From: Microbacteriaceae bacterium | Lineage (GTDB): Bacteria; Actinomycetota; Actinomycetes; Actinomycetales; Microbacteriaceae | Assembly (NCBI GenBank): GCA_022701925.1 | Contig: JAKONM010000162.1 | Location: 1 to 5,039, forward strand | DNA: 5,039 bases | Direction: 5' to 3' | Shown here: in pieces, positions 1 through 5,039 of the stretch | Numbering within the stretch: position 1 is the stretch's first letter | Layout: the number at the start of each line of letters is the position of its first letter | Translations under genes and position numbers: made by a program | Notes under the pieces: model-generated | Seen by the model: only the letters and a program-made list of their open reading frames with translations | Database searches by the model: none | What the model was told of the DNA's origin: nothing

Positions 1-1
1 C

Positions 2-2038
2 GTCACCGATCCGCTGCGCACCGCGCTGCGGACGGACCGCGTCAACCACGCCTACCTGTTCAGCGGCCCGCGCGGCTGCGGCAAGACCACCTCCGCCCGC
101 ATCCTGGCGCGCTGCCTGAACTGCGCCGAGGGCCCCACCGACACCCCCTGCGGCACCTGCCCCAGCTGCGTCGAGCTGGGGCGCGGCGGCGGCGGCTCCC
201 TCGACGTGGTCGAGATCGACGCGGCCAGCCACAACGGCGTCGACGACGCCCGCGACCTGCGCGAGCGGGCGGTGTTCGCACCGGCGCGCGACCGCTACAA
301 GATCTTCATCCTCGACGAGGCGCACATGGTGACGCCGCAGGGCTTCAACGCGCTGCTCAAGCTGGTGGAGGAGCCGCCGGAGCACGTGAAGTTCGTGTTC
401 GCGACGACCGAGCCGGAGAAGGTCATCGGCACCATCCGCTCGCGCACGCACCACTACCCCTTCCGCCTCGTCGCGCCCGCGGTGCTGCTCGACTACGTGG
501 CGGGCCTCTGCGCGGAGGAGGGCGTGCAGGTCGAGCCCGGCGTCCTGCCCCTGGTCGTCAAGGCCGGCGGCGGATCGGTGCGCGACACCCTGTCCCTGCT
601 CGACCAGATGATCGCCGGGTCGGAGGGCTCGACCGTCGCCTACGACCGCGCCACCGCGCTGCTCGGCTACACGGGCGCGACGCTGATCGACGAGGTCGTC
701 ACCGCGGTCGCGGAGCGGGACGCGGCCGGCGCCTTCACCGCGGTGGACCGCATCGTGCAGACCGGGCAGGACCCGCGCCGCTTCGTCGAGGACCTGCTGG
801 AGCGCATGCGCGACCTGATCGTGGTCGCGGCGACCGGCGATTCCGCCGCGAGCGTGCTGCGCGGGGTGCCGGCGGACCAGATCGGCGCGTTGATCGTGCA
901 GGCGCAGCGCTTCGGCGCCGCCGAGCTGTCGCGGGTCGCCGACATCGTCAGCGATGCGCTGGACGAGATGGTCGGCGCGACCTCCCCCCGGCTGCACCTC
1001 GAGCTGATGACCGCCCGGATGCTGGTGCCCCCGGCCGGGGCCGAGGGCGCCGCCACCCGGCTGGAGCGCCTCGAGCGCCGCGTCGGCGTCGAGGGCGCAG
1101 CCGCCGCACCGCCGGCCCCGGTCGAGCAGCGGTCCGTCGCGGCGGTGCCGCCGCCCGCGTTCGACGTGCCGCCGCCGTCGCCCGACCTCGCCCCTGCGTC
1201 GCGCGGGGCGACCCCGCCCGCCGACGTCGCCCCGCCCCGGCCCGCCGAGCCTCCGACCGCGGCGGTCGCACCGGGCGCCATGACGATCCAGCACGTGCGC
1301 GACGCCTGGCCGGAGATCTTGGAGACGGTGCAGCGCGCCAAGCGCAGCGCGTGGGCCGTCGTCTACACGTCGCACCCCCGCGCGTTCGAGGGGGACGTGC
1401 TGACCCTGTCGTTCGTCAGCCGGCAGGACGTGGACGGCTTCCGCCCCACCGCCACCGGCGGAGGCGTCAGCGAGGTCCTGCGGCAGGCGATCGTCGACGT
1501 GCTGGGGCTCCGCGTGAAGTTCAAGCCCCGGGTCGACGGCGAGCAGCAGGCGGTGCCGCCGCCCGCGCCCGCCGCCGTGCTGCCGACCGCCTCCGGCCCG
1601 GCGGCGCCGCAGGCCGCCGCTCCCGCCGCGCCGTCCTGGGGCTCCCGCCCTTCGGCGCCCGCGCCCGCCGCCGAGCCCGCGGCGCCGAGGGCGGCCGCCC
1701 CCGCCGTGGAGGCGCCGCGCGCCGCAGCGCCCGCTCCGGCGAGCGTCCCGGCCCCCGCACCGGCACCGCGCGCCGCGGCGTCGGTCGTCGTGTCCGAGCC
1801 GCAGCCGCCGTCGGGCTGGGGCGCCGTGCCGCCGCCGACCGATGCGGATGCTCCGGATCCGGAGCCCGAGCCGGCACCCGCCCCCGAGCCCGCCCCGGCC
1901 CCGGCCCCGCGGGCGACCCGTCCCGTGCCGCCCCTGCGGCCCGACGAGGAGCACCGCTACGGCGAAGCCGTGGTGCGCGAGATCCTGGGCGCCAGCTTCC
2001 TGGAGGAGACCGTGATCAGCCCGACCGAGGTGCGCTAG
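2..2038 (+). CDS. dnaX: DNA polymerase III subunit gamma/tau (DnaX), 5' end missing
   Basis: Clamp-loader ATPase of the replicase: with delta and delta' it loads the beta sliding clamp, and the tau form bridges polymerase cores. The frame is open from base 2, giving 678 residues (numbered here from base 2). Visible motifs: Walker A GPRGCGKT at 22-29; four zinc-binding cysteines at 41, 50, 53 and 56, with the same spacing as in E. coli; Walker B DEAH at 105-108; sensor 1 around 133-137; arginine-finger motif SRT at 147-149, where E. coli has SRC; sensor 2 GSVRD at 191-195. Alignment to E. coli suggests about 23 N-terminal residues lie outside the window. After domain III come an Ala/Pro linker, a folded module at about 427-511, a second Ala/Pro linker, and a conserved-looking tail at 652-678 containing REILGASFLEE. 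No A-rich slippery heptamer is seen, so a frameshifted gamma form is not predicted. The GTG at 206 lies after Walker A and cannot be the true start. Its stop touches the recR start. Confidence 0.97.
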   Translation, partial: VTDPLRTALRTDRVNHAYLFSGPRGCGKTTSARILARCLNCAEGPTDTPCGTCPSCVELGRGGGGSLDVVEIDAASHNGVDDARDLRERAVFAPARDRYKIFILDEAHMVTPQGFNALLKLVEEPPEHVKFVFATTEPEKVIGTIRSRTHHYPFRLVAPAVLLDYVAGLCAEEGVQVEPGVLPLVVKAGGGSVRDTLSLLDQMIAGSEGSTVAYDRATALLGYTGATLIDEVVTAVAERDAAGAFTAVDRIVQTGQDPRRFVEDLLERMRDLIVVAATGDSAASVLRGVPADQIGALIVQAQRFGAAELSRVADIVSDALDEMVGATSPRLHLELMTARMLVPPAGAEGAATRLERLERRVGVEGAAAAPPAPVEQRSVAAVPPPAFDVPPPSPDLAPASRGATPPADVAPPRPAEPPTAAVAPGAMTIQHVRDAWPEILETVQRAKRSAWAVVYTSHPRAFEGDVLTLSFVSRQDVDGFRPTATGGGVSEVLRQAIVDVLGLRVKFKPRVDGEQQAVPPPAPAAVLPTASGPAAPQAAAPAAPSWGSRPSAPAPAAEPAAPRAAAPAVEAPRAAAPAPASVPAPAPAPRAAASVVVSEPQPPSGWGAVPPPTDADAPDPEPEPAPAPEPAPAPAPRATRPVPPLRPDEEHRYGEAVVREILGASFLEETVISPTEVR
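1541..1945 (+). repeat. Ala/Pro-rich low-complexity linker inside dnaX
   Basis: About 130 codons of GCN/CCN-rich DNA encode a disordered Ala/Pro linker between the module at residues 427-511 and the C-terminal tail. It includes imperfect PA/PE units near 1861-1911 (PEPEPAPAPEPAPAPAP) and two Trp-Gly sites, SWGS and GWGA, which stand out in a region otherwise lacking aromatics. A flexible linker between the ATPase part and the C-terminal interaction region is usual for tau. The sequence is prone to repeat-length variation. The same base composition creates long open frames in other phases here, which are not genes. Confidence 0.8.
2027..2030 (+). promoter_or_regulatory. Ribosome binding site for recR
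   Basis: GAGG, within CGAGG, lies inside the last codons of dnaX, 8 bases before the recR GTG. It supports the GTG at 2039 as the start and suggests that recR translation is coupled to dnaX. Confidence 0.6.
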
Positions 2039-2638
2039 GTGTACGAGGGCATCGTCCAGGAGTTGATCGACGAGCTGGGCCGGCTGCCCGGCGTCGGGCC
2101 GAAGTCGGCGCAGCGCATCGCCTTCCACATCGTGCAGACCCGCGGCTTCGACGTGCGGCGACTGGGCGAGATCCTGCTCGAGGTGCGCGAGAAGGTTCGC
2201 TTCTGCTCGCTGTGCGGCAACGTCGCCGATCAGGACCGCTGCGGCATCTGCCGCGACCAGCGCCGCAACCGCGCATCGATCTGCGTGGTCGAGGAGCCGA
2301 AGGACGTCGCCGCGATCGAGCGCACCCGCGAGTACCGCGGGCTGTACCACGTGCTCGGCGGCGCGCTCAGCCCGATCGACGGCATCGGGCCGGACGACCT
2401 GCGCATCCGCGAGCTGGTGCAGCGGCTCGCGGACGGCGAGGTGCAGGAGGTCATCCTGGCCACCGACCCGAACATGACCGGGGAGGCGACCGCCACCTAC
2501 CTGTCCCGGCTGCTGCGCACCATGGAGGTGCCCGTCAGCCGGCTCGCCTCCGGCCTGCCCGTCGGTGGTGACCTGGAGTACGCGGACGAGGTCACGCTGG
2601 GGCGCGCCTTCGAGGGCCGGCGGCTCGTCGAGCGCTGA
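2039..2638 (+). CDS. recR: Recombination mediator protein RecR
   Basis: RecR acts with RecO (and RecF) to load RecA onto single-stranded DNA coated with SSB at gaps and stalled forks. The 199-residue length matches the family. Domains in order: helix-hairpin-helix with LPGVGPKSAQRIAFH at 16-30; a C4 zinc finger with cysteines at 56, 59, 68 and 71; a Toprim domain starting at VVEEPKDVAAIERT (83-96) and including ATDPNMTGEATATYL (141-155); and a C-terminal segment with SGLPVGGDLEYADEVTLGRA. The GTG start gives MYEGIVQELIDELGRLPG, the expected family N-terminus, and follows the dnaX TAG with no spacer. One oddity: residue 147 is Thr where relatives I recall usually have Glu (EGEAT). In many bacteria ybaB/ebfC lies between dnaX and recR; it is absent here. 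Confidence 0.97.
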   Translation: MYEGIVQELIDELGRLPGVGPKSAQRIAFHIVQTRGFDVRRLGEILLEVREKVRFCSLCGNVADQDRCGICRDQRRNRASICVVEEPKDVAAIERTREYRGLYHVLGGALSPIDGIGPDDLRIRELVQRLADGEVQEVILATDPNMTGEATATYLSRLLRTMEVPVSRLASGLPVGGDLEYADEVTLGRAFEGRRLVER

Positions 2639-2645
2639 CCCGCGC

Positions 2646-2667
2646 GGGCGGGCCGGCCTCCCCGCCC
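2646..2667 (+). terminator. Possible hairpin terminator after recR
   Basis: A perfect 7-bp inverted repeat, GGGCGGG and CCCGCCC, encloses an 8-base loop just after the recR stop. No T-tract follows, so it is not a classic intrinsic terminator, though high-GC actinobacteria often have hairpins without U tails. Such repeats also arise by chance at this base composition. Position between recR and a separately promoted gene is the main support. Confidence 0.35.
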
Positions 2668-2684
2668 CGAGCCGGTGCCGGCGG

Positions 2685-2690
2685 TACGAT
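2685..2690 (+). promoter_or_regulatory. -10 box for a leaderless hydrolase transcript
   Basis: TACGAT fits the TANNNT -10 pattern and ends 5 bases before the ATG at 2696, so transcription would start at or within a base or two of the A of the start codon. No Shine-Dalgarno sequence precedes the ATG, and no clear -35 box is seen. This is the layout of actinobacterial leaderless genes, and it argues against the in-frame GTG at 2675. Confidence 0.5.
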
Positions 2691-2695
2691 CCCGC

Positions 2696-3526
2696 ATGCT
2701 CGTCCCGATCGGCGCTGGCACCTCCATCGACCTGACCGACTCGGGCCGCGGGCCCGTCGTCGTGCTGCTGCACGGCTGGCCGGTCACCGCCCTGCACTGG
2801 CGACACGTCGTGCCCGAGCTGCTGCGCGCCGGGTACCGCACGATCGAGGTGGAGGCGCGGGGCCTGGGCGACCGCTCGACCGGGCGTGGCGACCACGCCA
2901 AGGCGACGCTCGCCCGGGAGGTGCTCTCCGCGCTCGACGCGCTCGGGGTGCGCCGCTTCGCCGTGGTCGGGCACGACGTCGGGGCGACGATCGCGCTGCT
3001 GATGGCCGCCGAGCAGCCGGGTCGGGTCGCCGCCGTCGCGGTGGAGGAGGACCTGGCGCCCGGCATCGAGGTGGAGGCGCCCGAGGCGTCCACCTACCCC
3101 TCGTGGCACCGGCACCTGTTCACCGCGCCGGAGGGAGTGGCCGAGCGGCTGCTGGCCGGGCGGCTGGACGCGACCGTCGACGCCTTCCTCGGAGGCAGCT
3201 CGGGCCCCGCGGGCCTCGAGTTCGACGCGCACGTCGGCTACATGAGCGCCTACGCCTCCGACGTCGGCCTGGCCGCCACGCTCGCGCTGCACCGCGCGGA
3301 GGGCGTCGACGCCCAGGCGGTCCGTCGTGCCGTGCGACGCCGGCTGCCGATGCCGGGACTCGCGATCGCGGGCGCGCACGGCCGCGGCGCCCAGGTGGCC
3401 GAAGGGCTGTCGCACGCGGTCGCCCGCCTGCACTCGGTCGTCGTCCGCGATGCCGGGCACTACCCGGCGGAGGAGGCGCCGGCCGCCGTGAACGGCGCGC
3501 TGATCCCGTTCCTCCGCGCCGCCTGA
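2696..3526 (+). CDS. Alpha/beta hydrolase, epoxide hydrolase/haloalkane dehalogenase type
   Basis: A 276-residue single-domain alpha/beta hydrolase with a helical cap; no signal peptide or membrane segment is seen, so it is probably cytoplasmic. Visible: oxyanion-hole motif HGWP at 26-29; nucleophile elbow GHDVG at 92-96, placing Asp94 as nucleophile; a cap at about 125-205 with SWHRHLF and several Tyr residues; catalytic His255 in AGHYPAEEAP. An Asp nucleophile is typical of epoxide hydrolases and haloalkane or fluoroacetate dehalogenases, which work through an ester intermediate, rather than Ser esterases. The catalytic acid and the substrate cannot be assigned. The ATG was chosen over a GTG 21 bases upstream because HGWP then sits at the usual distance from the N-terminus and a -10 box overlaps the longer version. 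It lies between recR and lysC with no functional tie to either and seems independently transcribed. Confidence 0.85.
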   Translation: MLVPIGAGTSIDLTDSGRGPVVVLLHGWPVTALHWRHVVPELLRAGYRTIEVEARGLGDRSTGRGDHAKATLAREVLSALDALGVRRFAVVGHDVGATIALLMAAEQPGRVAAVAVEEDLAPGIEVEAPEASTYPSWHRHLFTAPEGVAERLLAGRLDATVDAFLGGSSGPAGLEFDAHVGYMSAYASDVGLAATLALHRAEGVDAQAVRRAVRRRLPMPGLAIAGAHGRGAQVAEGLSHAVARLHSVVVRDAGHYPAEEAPAAVNGALIPFLRAA

Positions 3527-3578
3527 GGCACTGCGGGCGCGCGCGCCGGCCGCCGCCGAGGGCGCGCCGGGCCGTCGA

Positions 3579-3584
3579 TACACT
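3579..3584 (+). promoter_or_regulatory. Candidate -10 box for lysC-asd
   Basis: TACACT fits TANNNT in an otherwise AT-poor gap. The predicted transcript start is near 3591, which would leave a leader of about 49 bases before the lysC GTG. The -35 position (around 3556-3561) has no good match to TTGACA, so the call rests on the -10 element and its context. Confidence 0.45.
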
Positions 3585-3590
3585 CGTGCG

Positions 3591-3604
3591 GCGCCGATCG
3601 GCGC
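3591..3604 (+). repeat. Perfect 14-bp palindrome in the lysC leader
   Basis: GCGCCGATCGGCGC is identical to its reverse complement and begins at the predicted transcription start. It could be an operator for a dimeric regulator. In RNA it could form a 5-bp hairpin with a GATC (GAUC) tetraloop at the 5' end of the transcript. It may also be chance, given the composition. Confidence 0.5.
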
Positions 3605-3619
3605 GCCCGCCCCCTCCCC

Positions 3620-3627
3620 GAGGAAGG
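3620..3627 (+). promoter_or_regulatory. Ribosome binding site for lysC
   Basis: GAGGAAGG is the only purine-rich Shine-Dalgarno match in the gap and lies 12 bases before the GTG at 3640, slightly farther than ideal. It supports 3640 over the in-frame GTG at 3586. Confidence 0.6.
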
Positions 3628-3639
3628 CCTCCCCACCCA

Positions 3640-4923
3640 GTGAGCCTGATCGTGCAGAAGTTCGGCGGCTCGTCCGTCGCCGACGCCGAGAGCATCAAGC
3701 GGGTCGCGAAGCGGGTCGTCGAGACGCGCAAGGCCGGCAACGAGGTCGTCGGCGCCGGCAGCGCGATGGGCGACACGACCGACGACCTGCTGGATCTCGC
3801 CAACCGGGTCTCCCTGCTGCCCGCGCCGCGCGAGCTGGACATGCTGCTGACGGCGGGGGAGCGCATCTCCATGGCGCTGCTGGCGATGGCCATCAAGAGC
3901 ATGGGGCACGACGCCAGGTCGTTCACGGGCAGCCAGGCGGGCATGATCACCGACGCCCAGCACGGTGCGGCCCGCATCGTGGACGTGACGCCGGGGCGCG
4001 TGCGGTCGGCGCTCGACGAGGGCGCGATCGCCATCGTCGCGGGCTTCCAGGGCTTCAACCGGGGCACCGGCGACATCACGACCCTGGGCCGGGGCGGCTC
4101 CGACACCACGGCGGTGGCGCTGGCCGCGGCCCTGCACGCCGACGTGTGCGAGATCTACACCGACGTGGACGGCATCTTCACCGCCGACCCGCGCATCGTG
4201 CCGCGCGCCCGCTGGGTGCCGCGGGTCACCAGCGAGGAGATGCTCGAGCTGGCGGCCGCGGGGGCGAAGGTGCTGCACATCCGCAGCGTCGAGTACGCGC
4301 GCCGGCACGGCGTGACCCTGCACGTGCGATCGAGCTTCAGCCAGAAGCAGGGGACGATCGTCTACAACCCGGCCGGTCCCGGCCTCGACGAGAACGGATC
4401 ACCCGTGGAAGAACCGGTCATCGCGGGCGTCGCGACCGACCTGTCGGAGGCCAAGATCACGGTCGTCGGCATCCGCGACGAGCCGGGCAAGGCCGCCGAG
4501 CTGTTCACGGCGGTCGCCCGCACCGGCGCGAACATCGACATGATCGTGCAGAACGTGTCGGCCGCGGCCACCGGGCTGACCGACATCTCCTTCACGCTGC
4601 CGAAGGCCTCCGCCGAGTCCGTGCTGGCGGCGCTCGCCGCGGAGCAGCAGAGCCTGGGGTTCCTGACGCTGCAGCACGACGACCAGATCGGCAAGCTGGC
4701 GCTGGTCGGCGCGGGCATGCGCACCAACGTCGGCGTGTCGGCGCGCCTGTTCCGCGCGCTGGCGGAGGCGGACATCAACATCGAGATGATCTCGACCAGC
4801 GAGATCCGGATCTCGGTCGTCACCCGCGCGGACACCGTGCGCGCGGCGACGCTCGCCGTGCACGCGGCCTTCGGGCTCGACGGCGACGAGGAGGCCGTGG
4901 TGTACGGAGGGACCGGGCGATGA
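3640..4923 (+). CDS. lysC: Aspartate kinase (aspartokinase)
   Basis: Phosphorylates aspartate to 4-aspartyl phosphate, the committed step towards lysine/diaminopimelate, threonine, methionine and isoleucine. The 427 residues compare with 421 in Corynebacterium glutamicum, whose N-terminal numbering matches. Visible: KFGGSS at 7-12; SAMGDTTD at 41-48; LTAGERIS at 70-77, with Glu74 and Thr47 as likely aspartate contacts; TTLGRGGSDTT at 147-157; YTDVDGIFTADPR at 173-185; and RSVEYAR at 215-221. Two ACT domains follow from about 267, with GIRDEPGKAAELF (277-289), NIDMIVQNVS (298-307) and a second ACT copy containing VGAGM and ISTSEIRIS. The ACT domains imply feedback control by end products, probably lysine plus threonine as in relatives. 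An open frame extends far upstream over the hydrolase, but family homology begins at the GTG at 3640, which has a Shine-Dalgarno site. Odd: residues 38-40 are Gly-Ala-Gly in what is normally a hydrophobic strand. It overlaps asd. Confidence 0.97.
   Translation: MSLIVQKFGGSSVADAESIKRVAKRVVETRKAGNEVVGAGSAMGDTTDDLLDLANRVSLLPAPRELDMLLTAGERISMALLAMAIKSMGHDARSFTGSQAGMITDAQHGAARIVDVTPGRVRSALDEGAIAIVAGFQGFNRGTGDITTLGRGGSDTTAVALAAALHADVCEIYTDVDGIFTADPRIVPRARWVPRVTSEEMLELAAAGAKVLHIRSVEYARRHGVTLHVRSSFSQKQGTIVYNPAGPGLDENGSPVEEPVIAGVATDLSEAKITVVGIRDEPGKAAELFTAVARTGANIDMIVQNVSAAATGLTDISFTLPKASAESVLAALAAEQQSLGFLTLQHDDQIGKLALVGAGMRTNVGVSARLFRALAEADINIEMISTSEIRISVVTRADTVRAATLAVHAAFGLDGDEEAVVYGGTGR
4405..4923 (+). 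other. lysC: Probable internal translation start: aspartokinase beta subunit
   Basis: In Corynebacterium glutamicum lysC yields a full-length alpha subunit and a 172-residue beta subunit made from an internal in-frame GTG (Val250, sequence VEEAVLTGVATD). Here Val256 is also encoded by GTG, begins VEEPVIAGVATD, and would give exactly 172 residues containing both ACT domains. A purine-rich stretch, GAGAACGGA, ends 6 bases upstream and could serve as a weak ribosome site. The equivalence is from sequence position and remembered family knowledge; actual use of the start is inferred. Confidence 0.55.
4906..4911 (+). promoter_or_regulatory. Ribosome binding site for asd
   Basis: GGAGGG lies within the last codons of lysC, 8 bases before the ATG at 4920, an ideal distance. 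It confirms the overlapping start of asd. Confidence 0.8.
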
Positions 4924-5039
4924 GCCTGCAGGAGACCCGCACGGGCGGCGGCCTGCGCGTCGGCGTCGTCGGCGCGACGGGGCAGGTGGGCGCGGTGATG
5001 CGGCGGCTGCTCGAGGAGCGCGCGCTGCCGATCGAGTCG
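4920..5039 (+). CDS. asd: Aspartate-semialdehyde dehydrogenase, N-terminal 40 residues only
   Basis: Asd reduces 4-aspartyl phosphate to aspartate semialdehyde with NADPH, directly using the LysC product. The visible part contains RVGVVGATGQVGAVMRRLLE (13-32), with the GATGQVG nucleotide-binding loop at 18-24 typical of this family. The catalytic Cys and His lie beyond the window end. The start ATG overlaps the lysC stop as ATGA and has a strong Shine-Dalgarno site, so the two genes are almost certainly cotranscribed and translationally coupled. A short extension of about 11 residues (MSLQETRTGGG) precedes the first strand. The end is cut by the window, not by a stop. Confidence 0.93.
   Translation, partial: MSLQETRTGGGLRVGVVGATGQVGAVMRRLLEERALPIES

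Larger units (their letters stand above)
3527..3639 (+). promoter_or_regulatory. Intergenic leader and promoter region of lysC-asd
   Basis: This 113-base gap holds no gene. Its first part is very GC-rich, with overlapping palindromic GGCGCGC/GCGCGCC runs at 3536-3568 that could fold but lack a T-tract. The second part contains a candidate -10 box, a perfect palindrome and a Shine-Dalgarno site, described separately. No riboswitch fold or leader peptide could be recognised by eye. Confidence 0.6.

Noticed and set aside
206..208. GTG as a possible start of dnaX
   Set aside because: The frame is open upstream and encodes Walker A and the zinc cysteines, so the gene simply enters from outside the window.
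1541..1945. Programmed frameshift site producing a short gamma form of DnaX
   Set aside because: There is no A-rich or X-XXY-YYZ slippery heptamer in the region despite a possible stem-loop at 1850-1865.
1351..2571. A 406-codon open frame spanning the dnaX-recR junction in another phase
   Set aside because: Its product is Arg/Gly/Ala/Pro-rich with no motif, and it overlaps two clearly identified genes. Long open frames in wrong phases are expected at this G+C content.
2675..2695. GTG at 2675 as the start of the hydrolase
   Set aside because: It would place the TACGAT promoter box inside the gene and adds seven residues not expected in the family; ATG at 2696 fits a leaderless start.
3536..3568. 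GC-only inverted repeats after the hydrolase as an intrinsic terminator
   Set aside because: Several overlapping pairings are possible in this two-letter GC run, none with a T-tract, so no specific hairpin can be supported.
3103..3639. Upstream in-frame extension of lysC, including a GTG at 3586
   Set aside because: The extension is the hydrolase gene read in the wrong phase. Family homology begins at the GTG at 3640. A start at 3586 would lie only 2 bases after the -10 box and lacks a ribosome site.
3120..4323. Long antisense open frames opposite the hydrolase and lysC (287 and 329 codons)
   Set aside because: They lie opposite conserved coding sequence, have biased Arg/Ala composition and show no recognisable domain or start signal.

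Overview
The window is about three-quarters G+C, with nearly every codon ending in G or C. It reads as a chromosomal housekeeping segment of a high-GC Actinomycetota bacterium. DnaX has the actinobacterial form (SRT rather than SRC, and a long Ala/Pro linker ending in a conserved tail). LysC aligns without gaps over its N-terminal part with the remembered Corynebacterium protein, and the order dnaX, recR, aspartokinase, asd is an actinobacterial neighbourhood. The class is uncertain; a deep lineage such as Thermoleophilia is only a guess, prompted by the missing ybaB.

Layout, all on the + strand: (1) dnaX, lacking about its first 23 codons, to 2038; (2) recR, 2039-2638, whose GTG start directly follows the dnaX stop; (3) a 57-base gap with a possible hairpin terminator and a TANNNT -10 box that probably drives a leaderless mRNA; (4) an alpha/beta hydrolase of the epoxide hydrolase/dehalogenase type, 2696-3526; (5) a 113-base gap with a candidate -10 box, a perfect 14-bp palindrome and a Shine-Dalgarno site; (6) lysC (aspartokinase), 3640-4923; (7) asd, starting at 4920 in an ATGA overlap and cut by the window end after 40 codons.

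The genes form three apparent transcription units. dnaX-recR joins the replicase clamp-loader subunit to the recombination mediator RecR. The hydrolase stands alone and has no obvious link to either side. lysC-asd encodes the first two steps of the aspartate pathway (lysine/diaminopimelate, threonine, methionine). The lysC reading frame also keeps a GTG exactly where the separate beta (regulatory) subunit starts in Corynebacterium glutamicum.

No mobile element, CRISPR array, RNA gene or defence system was seen, and I do not find a new biological system here. The points most worth checking are the internal lysC start, odd residues in otherwise conserved LysC and RecR motifs, the palindrome at the predicted lysC transcript start, the absence of ybaB, and the inserted hydrolase.
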